A stretch of DNA of 9,643 nt from Candidatus Bipolaricaulota bacterium. GTDB lineage: Bacteria; Bipolaricaulota; Bipolaricaulia; Bipolaricaulales; Bipolaricaulaceae. Below, in pieces: positions 1 to 6,404 of this stretch. Under the pieces are notes generated by a model. That model did no database searches, was not told the DNA's origin, and saw nothing but the letters and a program-made list of their open reading frames with translations. The stretch spans positions 1 to 9,643 of the forward strand of contig DQVA01000048.1 in NCBI GenBank assembly GCA_015661965.1, written 5' to 3'. How positions within the stretch are numbered: position 1 is the first letter of the stretch; every line of letters starts with the position of its first letter. A program made the position numbers and the translations under genes.

Positions 1-836
1 TGCGGCCTGGGGGTCCCTTCCTCATCGAACCCGGACAGGTCCTTGAGGAAGGCCCCGGACTGGAGGGCGGCACACAGGATTTCGATCATGGTGGCCAGGC
101 CATAGCCCTTGTGGCCGCCCAGCTCCTCCCCCTTCCCACCCAGGGGGAGCAGGGCGTAGAGGCCCTTGGGGATGCCGGAGAGGATCTCTTCGGTGTCGGT
201 GGCCAACCTCCCCTGCCGGTCGATGACCCAGCCGGCCGGGGTGGGTTTTCCCGCCCTCGCAAGCACCTCGATCTTGCCCCGTTGGGTGATGGAGGTGGCG
301 GCGTCGAAGCAGAATGGAAACGGCTCGTCGGTGGGGCAGGCGAAGGCGATGGGGTTGGTCCCCAGCATGGGCTCCACCGAGAAGGTAGGGGCCACCGACG
401 GGCGGGCGTTGGTGAACGCCAGGCCCACCATGCCCTCCCGGGCGGCCATCAGGGCGTAGTAGCCGGCAATGCCAAAATGAGAGGAGTTCCTGACGGCCAC
501 CGCCCCCAGCCCGTATTTCTTCGCCTTTTTTATCGCAAGCTCCATGGATCTGTAGCCGATCACGTGGCCCATGCCGTGATGCCCGTCCACCACCGCGGTG
601 GTAGGGGTCTCCTTCACGACCTCGAAGCGGGTGGCCGGGGAGAGGATCCCCTGCCGGATCCGATCGTAATACATCTTCAGCCGCCCCACCCCGTGGGACT
701 CGATCCCCCTTAAGTCAGAGGCCAACAGCACCTGGGTACAGATCTTTGCGTCCTCTTCCGGCACCCCAAGGCCCACGAACACCTGCTGGGTGAACCGCCG
801 CAGGGTGTCCAGTTGAACATAGATGATCTCCTCCAA
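1..836 (-). CDS. Malate/L-lactate dehydrogenase family (Ldh_2) oxidoreductase, 3' end missing
   Basis: The first ~278 codons of a protein of the Ldh_2 family (YlbC/YiaK/ComC type), whose members are usually about 330-360 residues; the C-terminal part lies beyond the window edge. The family reduces 2-keto acids or oxidises 2-hydroxy acids with NAD(P)H in the cytoplasm. Seen here: DLRGIESHGV at residues 41-50, with the expected catalytic His48; SSHFGIAGYY around 118-127; the LGTNPIAF segment at 158-165; FDAATS at 177-182; and GGHKGYGLA at 240-248. I chose the TTG start at 836 because GGGGAGG (845-851) lies 8 bases upstream. An in-frame GTG at 845 would overlap the preceding stop as GTGA, but it lies inside that ribosome site. 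It is the last visible gene of the operon. Substrate (lactate, malate, sulfolactate, ureidoglycolate, diketogulonate and others are known) cannot be told from sequence. It may serve general 2-hydroxyacid metabolism rather than the phosphodiester pathway upstream. Confidence 0.88.
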   Translation of the reverse strand, partial: MEEIIYVQLDTLRRFTQQVFVGLGVPEEDAKICTQVLLASDLRGIESHGVGRLKMYYDRIRQGILSPATRFEVVKETPTTAVVDGHHGMGHVIGYRSMELAIKKAKKYGLGAVAVRNSSHFGIAGYYALMAAREGMVGLAFTNARPSVAPTFSVEPMLGTNPIAFACPTDEPFPFCFDAATSITQRGKIEVLARAGKPTPAGWVIDRQGRLATDTEEILSGIPKGLYALLPLGGKGEELGGHKGYGLATMIEILCAALQSGAFLKDLSGFDEEGTPRP

Positions 837-841
837 CGTGT

Positions 842-1633
842 TCACCTCCCCAGCTTCTCGTCGAGCGCGGGCAGCTCGGCGATGCTTTCGATCACGTGAT
901 CGGGCTCCACTGGGGCCGCCTCCAGGTCCTCCCGGCGGGTGACGCCGGTGAGGGTGAGGATGGCGCTAAGCCCGTTTTCCTTGGCCATACGCATGTCGGT
1001 CTCCAGCCGATCCCCCACCATGGCGCATCGTTCCGGGGGGAGGGAGAGCACCTCCAAGGCCGCCTGCACCATATGCGGGGAGGGTTTCCCCACCACCAGC
1101 TCTACCTGGCGGCCGGTGGTTGCCTCCAGGGCGGCGATCACCCCGGCGGCGTCCGGTATCTCGCCGTCCTCCACGGGACAAGTGCGGTCCGGGTTGGTGG
1201 CCCAGAAGCGAGCCCCCCTCTGCAAGGCCTGGAAGGCGATGTTGAGCTTTCGGTAGTGGAAGGTGCGGTCGAAGGCGGCGATCACGTACTCGATCTCCTC
1301 CGGGTCCTCGGAGTGCTCCAGGCCGGCCCGCTCCAGTTCCTCCAGCAAGGGGGGTTCCCCGATGGCGAACACCTTGGCCCCGGGGGCCGCGCGGGCCAAG
1401 AGCCGGGCCAGGACGAAGGAGGAATTTATCACTTCGTCCTCTGAGGTGGGGATCCCAAGGCGGGTGAGCTTGTCGGCATAATCCCGCCGCGAGTACAGTG
1501 GTTTGTTGGACAGGAACACGATCCGGCGCCCCCGGCGCCTGAGCTCGCCGATGGCTTCCCTCGCCCCGGGGATGAGCTGTTCCCCCCGCCATACGGTGCC
1601 ATCCAGATCCAGCAGATAGCCAGTTATCAACAC
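842..1633 (-). CDS. HAD-superfamily phosphatase, NagD/AraL type (subfamily IIA), second copy
   Basis: A 263-residue cytoplasmic phosphatase of HAD subfamily IIA (NagD, AraL, phosphoglycolate and glycerol-phosphate phosphatases). Motif I is DLDGTV with nucleophile Asp9 and acid/base Asp11; motif II is SNK at 42-44; motif III Lys183 sits in VVGKPSP; motif IV is GDRLETD at 207-213 (magnesium ligands). The C2 cap lies between about 65 and 180 and contains AFDRTFHYRKL at 120-130, close to the family consensus. It starts at GTG 1633, one base after the TAA of the upstream secreted GDPD (TAA-T-GTG). No clear Shine-Dalgarno is visible, so translation probably depends on coupling. A TTG at 1630 is an alternative start. 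Established: mycobacterial Rv1692, of the same broad family, is a glycerol-3-phosphate phosphatase. Inferred: this enzyme may remove phosphate from glycerol-3-phosphate released by the neighbouring GDPDs. Phosphoglycolate or sugar phosphates are alternatives. Confidence 0.86.
   Translation of the reverse strand: MLITGYLLDLDGTVWRGEQLIPGAREAIGELRRRGRRIVFLSNKPLYSRRDYADKLTRLGIPTSEDEVINSSFVLARLLARAAPGAKVFAIGEPPLLEELERAGLEHSEDPEEIEYVIAAFDRTFHYRKLNIAFQALQRGARFWATNPDRTCPVEDGEIPDAAGVIAALEATTGRQVELVVGKPSPHMVQAALEVLSLPPERCAMVGDRLETDMRMAKENGLSAILTLTGVTRREDLEAAPVEPDHVIESIAELPALDEKLGR
845..851 (-). promoter_or_regulatory. Ribosome binding site that decides the Ldh_2 start
   Basis: GGGGAGG on the minus strand, overlapping the last codons of the HAD gene. 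It is 8 bases from the TTG at 836 but physically overlaps the GTG at 845, so the TTG is the more likely start. Confidence 0.6.
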
Positions 1634-1634
1634 A

Positions 1635-2606
1635 TTAGGGGGTCGTTATGGCCAGTTCCCCGACCACCCGCACCGCGACATCCGGAAAGTCGGTGAACAC
1701 CCCGTCCACCCCGTAGTCGACCAGAAACCTCTCCAGCTCCTGTTCCAGACTGCTGTAGCCCTGCGGCAAGGAGTCCGCCCGGAAGGTCCAGGGGTGGACC
1801 AGCAAGCCCAGCTCGTGGGCCCAGACGACGAACCGGGGGTTCCCCTCGATGATCCTTTTATCTGGCCCCACGCCGTCGGCGTACTCGGCGATCCCCTCCA
1901 GCCCCCGCCGGGTGGTCAAGGTAAAGGAGGCGACGCTGATGAGCTGCACCAGCGGAAGCTCGGTCCCGAGTTCGTGCCGCAACCTCTTCAAGGTGTCCGG
2001 CTCGAAGCACTGGATGAACACCCGGGCCTCCGGCCCCCTGTAGCCGTACCCATCCAGGACCTCAAGCAGCCGTACCGCCATGTCGTAACCCCGTTCCTGG
2101 TGCCAACTGGGGCGTTTGAGCTCGGGGTAGATGCCCACCTGGCGGCCTGTGGATTTGTTCAGGCCCTGCACGAGCTCGATCATCTCGGTGAAAGTAGGGA
2201 CTGGGAAGTTGGATTTCCCCACGGGGAACCGCCCCGGGAAGTAGGGCTGGCCGGAGTCGCGGCAGCGCTCGTGCACCGAGAGCTCCCTGATCTCCTCCAG
2301 GGTGAAGTCGATGGCGTACCAGTGGCCGTCTGGCCGGCGACGGTCCGGGAATACCTCCTCCACGTCGGTGGTCCGCTCCAGGTAGATATCGTGCAGGCAG
2401 ATGAGGACGCCGTCTTTGGTCATCACCAGGTCGGGCTCGATGTAGTCGGCCCCAAGGGCGTAGGCGAAGGCGTAGCCGGCCAGTGTATGTTCCGGTAGGT
2501 ACCCGGCTGCCCCCCGGTGGCCAATGACGATCGGCTCCCCCACCGCCAGGAGCGAAACTGCCAACAGCAATGCTAAAACTAGCGTCGAGCTTATGTTTCT
2601 GTTCAT
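1635..2606 (-). CDS. glpQ: Secreted glycerophosphodiester phosphodiesterase, GlpQ-like
   Basis: A 323-residue GDPD that hydrolyses glycerophosphodiesters (glycerophosphocholine, -ethanolamine, -glycerol and so on) to glycerol-3-phosphate and an alcohol. Residues 1-23 form a signal peptide: NR at the start, a hydrophobic run, then AVG before EP. No lipobox cysteine is present, so a soluble exported enzyme is likely. The TIM-barrel catalytic signature is complete: HRGA with His30 and Arg31; EPD with metal ligands Glu57 and Asp59; HD with the second catalytic His72; and PELK with the third metal ligand Glu162. The stretch between about 78 and 135 corresponds to the insertion typical of GlpQ-type enzymes. 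The C-terminus has VDGVFTDFPD, the usual last barrel strand. E. coli GlpQ is about 358 residues. The ATG at 2606 overlaps the stop of the beta-helix gene (ATGA) and has GAGGAGGGG just upstream. The HAD phosphatase follows after one base. Confidence 0.9.
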   Translation of the reverse strand: MNRNISSTLVLALLLAVSLLAVGEPIVIGHRGAAGYLPEHTLAGYAFAYALGADYIEPDLVMTKDGVLICLHDIYLERTTDVEEVFPDRRRPDGHWYAIDFTLEEIRELSVHERCRDSGQPYFPGRFPVGKSNFPVPTFTEMIELVQGLNKSTGRQVGIYPELKRPSWHQERGYDMAVRLLEVLDGYGYRGPEARVFIQCFEPDTLKRLRHELGTELPLVQLISVASFTLTTRRGLEGIAEYADGVGPDKRIIEGNPRFVVWAHELGLLVHPWTFRADSLPQGYSSLEQELERFLVDYGVDGVFTDFPDVAVRVVGELAITTP

Positions 2607-3568
2607 TTCCCCTCCTCAAAGCTAGGCAACCCGGGGGGCGGCGCCAAAAGTGGATAGCGATCCAGCCCCGCCTCCGGGATCTCCACCGGCCGGTCCCCGA
2701 TCCCATCCGACCCCGGCCGGTCCTGCCCTGGACCGGAATTGCTATCCTCAAGCGGGCTTCCTCCCCAGTAGTTGCCCCCCGCGGGATAGGGGGCATACCA
2801 CCGGTTCTCCCCGGAGGCGTCGTCGAACGCGGGGAGGGGGCAGTCGAGGAAGGCGTTGTGGTAAAGCCGGTTATCCGAGGACGTGTGGTAGAGCCCCAGG
2901 CCCCGCTCGCAATCCACCAGCGCGTTCAAGGTCACCGTGCCGTGGTGCGAGTCCCACAAGTAGATACCCCAGCCACAGCCCCGGGCCAGGTTCCCCTCCA
3001 CCCGGTAGTAGTTACAGCTATCCAGGTAGAGGCCGGTCCGCGAGTCCAAAAACCGGTTTCCGGAAGCCCGGCTCGTGCGGCAACGCCAGAGGAATGCCCC
3101 TCGCCGCTGGAGCTTGAGGAACTGGCAATCCCGCACCACCATGCCGTCACAGTCGTTGGCCTCTATCCCGGTCCAGCCCCCGGAAAACTCGCAACTCTCC
3201 ACGGAAAGCCCAGGGCTTTGGTAGCCAAATATCCCCGTCCCCAGCCCCTGGAAGTGGCAGTTCCGGATGGTCACATGGGGGGCGCCGGCAAGGGAGATCC
3301 CGGTACCGCGTGGGGTGCCGGCGAACGTGCAGTTTTCTATCACCAGGTAGGCGGCCGTACCTCGAATCATGATCCCCACCTCGTCCCCCACGGCAAATTC
3401 CCAGCCCGAGATGAGGTAAGGATCATCCGGGGAGCCGGTGCCCCTCACCACCCCGTTTTCCCGGGTGAAGTCCCCAGTGGAGAGGATGGCGATGGGGGCA
3501 TGGGGCGCGGCCAACCCGGCTGCCCATGAGACGGCCATCAACACCAGAAATAGTCCTGGACGGGTCAC
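2603..3568 (-). CDS. Secreted right-handed beta-helix protein, NosD-like
   Basis: A 321-residue exported protein of parallel beta-helix type, similar in style to NosD/PbH1-repeat proteins. Residues 1-20 form a signal peptide ending GLA before AP. Then comes a segment DFTRENGVVRGTGSPDDPYLI (33-53), a common opening of such proteins. Repeats of about 22 residues follow, with recurring 'I-x-N/S-C-x-F' turns (IENCTF 77-82, IRNCHF 101-106, VESCEF 123-128, VRDCQF 145-150) and later N-x-F/Y-x-x-N units. The C-terminus carries GGNYWGGS (264-271) and DGIGDRPVEIP...LDRYPL (288-307), which is the characteristic NosD end. The start is GTG 3568, overlapping the DHH stop as GTGA, with AAGGAG 8 bases upstream. 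Upstream in-frame codons to 3724 lie inside the DHH gene and precede the signal peptide, so they are not used. NosD itself helps copper insertion in N2O reductase, but no nos genes are here. Function is unknown: it may bind or process an extracellular polymer. Repeat cysteines stack in register and are notable for an exported protein. Confidence 0.8.
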   Translation of the reverse strand: MTRPGLFLVLMAVSWAAGLAAPHAPIAILSTGDFTRENGVVRGTGSPDDPYLISGWEFAVGDEVGIMIRGTAAYLVIENCTFAGTPRGTGISLAGAPHVTIRNCHFQGLGTGIFGYQSPGLSVESCEFSGGWTGIEANDCDGMVVRDCQFLKLQRRGAFLWRCRTSRASGNRFLDSRTGLYLDSCNYYRVEGNLARGCGWGIYLWDSHHGTVTLNALVDCERGLGLYHTSSDNRLYHNAFLDCPLPAFDDASGENRWYAPYPAGGNYWGGSPLEDSNSGPGQDRPGSDGIGDRPVEIPEAGLDRYPLLAPPPGLPSFEEGK

Positions 3569-4785
3569 TTTAGGTACTCCTTCACCAGCTCGTCCATGGC
3601 CCGGACGAGCTCCGCCTCCTTCCCCCGAGGGATGAGGGAGGCGGCCGCGTAGTCGTGGCAAGCGTCGATGGTCCCCCCCACCTTGACCGCGGCCTCGGGC
3701 AGCAGCCAGGCCAGGCCGGGCCATTGGCCGGCCACGATCTTTCTCTCCAAGGGGGTAGGGACCCGCATGGAGACCTTCACCAGGTCCCAGTCGAAGCTCC
3801 CCAACCCGGGGATCTCGCTGGGCTGATCCTGAAACCCGGCGATGTACTTATCCGGGTCCAGGAAAGGAAGGTCGCGGATCTCCATGCAGAACTCGCCGAT
3901 TATCTTCACCCCCATGGGGGCGAAGGCATCCCCCACCGAGAACCACTGTACGTGCCGGCTTTTCCTCAACGCGCCAGCCCGGAGCTTCTCCAGCATGGCC
4001 TCGAATCTCTCGCGCTTCAGTGCCTGAAGCTCTGCCAGTTTCCCTTCGTACTCCGGCGAGGGCCCGGAGAGAAGTGTCCTCACCCCCAGGGCCGGTCCGC
4101 CCATGGCGTAGCCCGCTGCCCCCAGGGTGGTCAGGGCCTTAGCGAATTTTTTCAGCGGCAGCTTGCCAGCGAACTTTGTAAGGAAATAGGCTTCCCGCCC
4201 CCCCTCTTCCCTTACCTCCACCTCCCCGCGGGAGAGGGCCTCCTCCAGGGCCTCCCGGTTCTCCCCGGTGAGCCTCCCGTCCCGGTCATGGGAATCACCG
4301 ATGGCCCCGATCACGCCCAAGTAGGCAAGGTCCTGGTTTGCCCCGTCCAAGGCTTGGGCGAACAGCCAGGCCGCGGTGGCCGCCGAGATCTCCTTCTCCC
4401 CGGACAGGCCGTAGAGCTCGGTGGAAAGTACCAACACGTCCGGGTCATCGGTGTCCTCGGCGAAGTGGTGATCCACGATCAGGGTGAGCGACCGGCCCCG
4501 GTTCACCAGGGCGATCATGGGGGCGGCCCGGGCCCCCAGGTCCACGTACAGGATGGGAATGCCGGCGAACCGGTCGTGTAGCCGCTGGTTGACCGGGGGG
4601 TGGACCCTTTCCAGCGGCACCCGCTCCACGCGGTAGCCGGCCCGGGACAGGGCGGCGGCCAGCACCGCCGCCGCGGAGAGGCCATCGGCGTCGTTGTGAT
4701 GCACCACCACCGTTCGATCAGCCCCAATCGCCTGCAGCCGGGCGACCCCCTCCTTCAGCGCCGTCAGGTACTCCGCCTTTCCCAC
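3565..4785 (-). CDS. DHH-family phosphoesterase (RecJ/NrnA superfamily), archaeal-like
   Basis: A 406-residue cytoplasmic DHH-superfamily phosphoesterase. The metal-binding set is present: HHNDADG at 29-35 (motif I), VDLG with Asp82 (motif II), VDHH with Asp105-His106-His107 (motif III), and GDSHD with Asp164 (motif IV). The spelling HNDADGLSAAAVL resembles archaeal RecJ-like DHH proteins more than bacterial NrnA. The C-terminal DHHA1-like region ends in GGTIDACHDYAAASLIPRG (370-388). Where most relatives have the substrate-binding GGGH, this protein has DACH at 374-377, so the His is kept and the glycines are lost. The family hydrolyses single-stranded nucleic acid ends, short oligonucleotides, pAp, cyclic dinucleotides or pyrophosphate. 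The substrate here cannot be assigned. It starts at GTG 4785, one base after the HAD stop (TGA-G-GTG), with a GAAGGGGG element upstream, and overlaps the beta-helix gene by 4 bases at its end. Its position suggests a third phosphoesterase activity tied to the operon. Confidence 0.85.
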   Translation of the reverse strand: MGKAEYLTALKEGVARLQAIGADRTVVVHHNDADGLSAAAVLAAALSRAGYRVERVPLERVHPPVNQRLHDRFAGIPILYVDLGARAAPMIALVNRGRSLTLIVDHHFAEDTDDPDVLVLSTELYGLSGEKEISAATAAWLFAQALDGANQDLAYLGVIGAIGDSHDRDGRLTGENREALEEALSRGEVEVREEGGREAYFLTKFAGKLPLKKFAKALTTLGAAGYAMGGPALGVRTLLSGPSPEYEGKLAELQALKRERFEAMLEKLRAGALRKSRHVQWFSVGDAFAPMGVKIIGEFCMEIRDLPFLDPDKYIAGFQDQPSEIPGLGSFDWDLVKVSMRVPTPLERKIVAGQWPGLAWLLPEAAVKVGGTIDACHDYAAASLIPRGKEAELVRAMDELVKEYLK

Positions 4786-4786
4786 C

Positions 4787-5647
4787 TCAACCCCCTTCCC
4801 AGGCCAAGATGTCGATCACCGAGTCGAACGCGAAATCCGGCTTTACCCCCAGGGAATGTAGCTTCTCCTCGGTCATCGCCCCGGAGCGGACGAACACCGT
4901 GGTCATCCCCAGCCTCTTTCCAGCCAGCATGTCCGTATCCATGTCCCCCACGATGGCGCATTCCCCGGGGGAAAGGCCCAGGCGGGAGAGGGCGATCTCC
5001 ACGATGTACTTGGAGGGCTTTCCGATGACGGCGTCCGGTTCCCGGTCGAGCATATAGGACAGGGCCCCGATCACCGCCCCGGTCCCAGGGATCACCCCGT
5101 CCTTGGCCGGGAAGATCCTGTCGGGGTTGGTGGCGATGAACTTGGCCCCGGCGTGGTACAGGGCCCTGAGGGCCCCGGTGATGCGGTGGGCGTTGTCCTC
5201 CCGGATCCTCCCAGTGCCGTCGAAGGCCGATCCCACCACCACGTACTCGGCTTGGAATGGATCCTCCACCAACACCAGGCCCGCCAGCTCCAGCTCCGCC
5301 GCCAACCCCGGCGCCCCCACCATATACACCTTGGCCCCCGGCCTCTCCTGCGCCACGTACTGGGCGGTGGCATAGGTGGACAGGACCAGATCATCGGGGG
5401 TAACCGGGATCCCCATGCGCTCGAACTTGGCGATGTAATCGGCCCGGGACTTAGTGGAATTGTTGGAGATGAAAATCACCCGTTTCCCCCCGCGCCGCAG
5501 CCGCTCGATGGCCTCCGGGGCGCGGGGGATCACATCTTCCCCCCGGCACAGCACCCCATCCACGTCGAAGATGAACCCCAGGTTCCGCTGCAGCGGATGC
5601 TGGGGAGGGAACCGGTTCGCGGTCACATCTGGAAAGTAGCTGGCCAC
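4787..5647 (-). CDS. HAD-superfamily phosphatase, NagD type (subfamily IIA), first copy
   Basis: A 286-residue HAD subfamily IIA phosphatase, paralogous to the one ending at 842. Motif I is DVDGVL with nucleophile Asp28 and Asp30; motif II is SNNSTKSR at 61-68, as in phosphoglycolate/4-nitrophenyl phosphatases; motif III Lys210 lies in GKPSK; motif IV is GDMDTDM with Asp235 and Asp239. The C2 cap carries an unusual AFDGTGRIREDN (141-152) where the second copy has AFDRTFHYRKLN, so substrate choice may differ. It has about 20 extra N-terminal residues before the core, with no signal peptide. The GTG start at 5647 follows the GDPD stop by one base (TAA-C-GTG), and GGAGGTG sits 4 bases before it. 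Inferred role: dephosphorylation of glycerol-3-phosphate, or of another small phosphate ester produced by the upstream GDPD. Phosphoglycolate and nucleotide-like substrates cannot be excluded. Confidence 0.86.
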   Translation of the reverse strand: MASYFPDVTANRFPPQHPLQRNLGFIFDVDGVLCRGEDVIPRAPEAIERLRRGGKRVIFISNNSTKSRADYIAKFERMGIPVTPDDLVLSTYATAQYVAQERPGAKVYMVGAPGLAAELELAGLVLVEDPFQAEYVVVGSAFDGTGRIREDNAHRITGALRALYHAGAKFIATNPDRIFPAKDGVIPGTGAVIGALSYMLDREPDAVIGKPSKYIVEIALSRLGLSPGECAIVGDMDTDMLAGKRLGMTTVFVRSGAMTEEKLHSLGVKPDFAFDSVIDILAWEGG

Positions 5648-5648
5648 G

Positions 5649-6404
5649 TTACACCTCCGTGTTCTTCGATGAACTCCTGGCCCGCCCCAGGAGGGCCAAC
5701 GCCTCCCCAGGGCGGTCGGTGATCAGCCCGTCCACCCCCATCTCGCTCAGCTGTCGCATGAGGTCCGGGTGATTGACCACCCAGGAATACACTTCCAGCC
5801 CCCGGGCGTGGGCCTTTCGGACCAGTTCAGGATTGGTCTGGGCCCAGTGGGGTAAGATGGCTTGGGGGGAAAGCCTTTCCACCTCTTCCCACAAGGTGAG
5901 CCATTCCCCGGCGTAGAGCATCCCCACCCGTACCTGGGGGGCCAGTTCCCGCAGCCGGAGCAGGCTCCGGTGATCGAAGGAGATCACCATGGCCCAATCC
6001 GCTGCACCCTCCTCGCACAGGACCTGGGCCAACCTCTTCTCCACCCAGGCCAGGGCGGGGGAGCTATGGCGGGTGCGTTTCAGCTCCAAAACGAGTTCCG
6101 ACCGGCCCGCCACCACCTTCAGGGCCTGGCGTAGGGATAAAGCCCGCTCCCCCAAGAACTTACGGCGAATCGGCCCCCCGATCCTGAGGGCTTGGATCTC
6201 CGCCAGCGTCAGGTAGCTGGTCCAACCGGGCCTGCCGGTGAGGCGGGCAATGTCGGCATCGTGCAATACCACAAAGCCCTCATCCCGGGTGGGCCAGATA
6301 TCCACCTCGATACCATCCACCCCGAGCGTGATGGCCCGCCTGAGGGCGGCGGCGCTGTTCTCGACTGTAAGGCCACCTGCACCGCGGTGGGCGATGACCT
6401 TCAT
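5649..6404 (-). CDS. ugpQ: Cytoplasmic glycerophosphodiester phosphodiesterase, UgpQ-like
   Basis: A 251-residue GDPD close in size to E. coli UgpQ (about 247), cleaving imported glycerophosphodiesters to glycerol-3-phosphate and an alcohol. Key residues: His6-Arg7 in AHRGAGG; metal ligands Glu33 and Asp35 in GIEVDIW; His48-Asp49 in VLHDAD; Glu107 in LELKR; the YSWVVN strand at 206-211; and DGLITDRP at 225-232. No signal peptide is present, as the protein begins directly with MKVIAHRG, so it is cytoplasmic. The ATG at 6404 overlaps the stop of the permease gene (ATGA) with GAGGAG immediately upstream. The open frame continues upstream to 6818, but that extension lies within the permease gene, is low-complexity and comes before the natural barrel start. 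Placement directly after the permeases matches the ugp operon logic, in which UgpQ acts on freshly imported diesters. Confidence 0.91.
   Translation of the reverse strand: MKVIAHRGAGGLTVENSAAALRRAITLGVDGIEVDIWPTRDEGFVVLHDADIARLTGRPGWTSYLTLAEIQALRIGGPIRRKFLGERALSLRQALKVVAGRSELVLELKRTRHSSPALAWVEKRLAQVLCEEGAADWAMVISFDHRSLLRLRELAPQVRVGMLYAGEWLTLWEEVERLSPQAILPHWAQTNPELVRKAHARGLEVYSWVVNHPDLMRQLSEMGVDGLITDRPGEALALLGRARSSSKNTEV

Noticed and set aside
1..836. Dehydrogenase gene considered as a truncated pseudogene
   Set aside because: The frame is open to the window edge with all motifs intact. It is cut by the window, not broken.
3671..3684. Run of seven C's near the end of the DHH gene, considered as a frameshift explaining the odd DACH motif
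   Set aside because: The frame stays open on both sides, with family-like residues before and after (AAVKVGG and HDYAAAS-IPRG). The change therefore looks like real substitution, not a shifted frame.
3569..3724. N-terminal extension of the beta-helix frame
   Set aside because: It lies within the DHH gene and would bury the signal peptide. The GTG at 3568 has AAGGAG at good spacing.
1794..4581. Further long plus-strand frames opposite the GDPD, beta-helix and DHH genes (for example 1794-2498, 2570-3529, 3655-4581)
   Set aside because: They have low-complexity composition and no recognisable domains, and they lie fully opposite genes with intact catalytic motifs.
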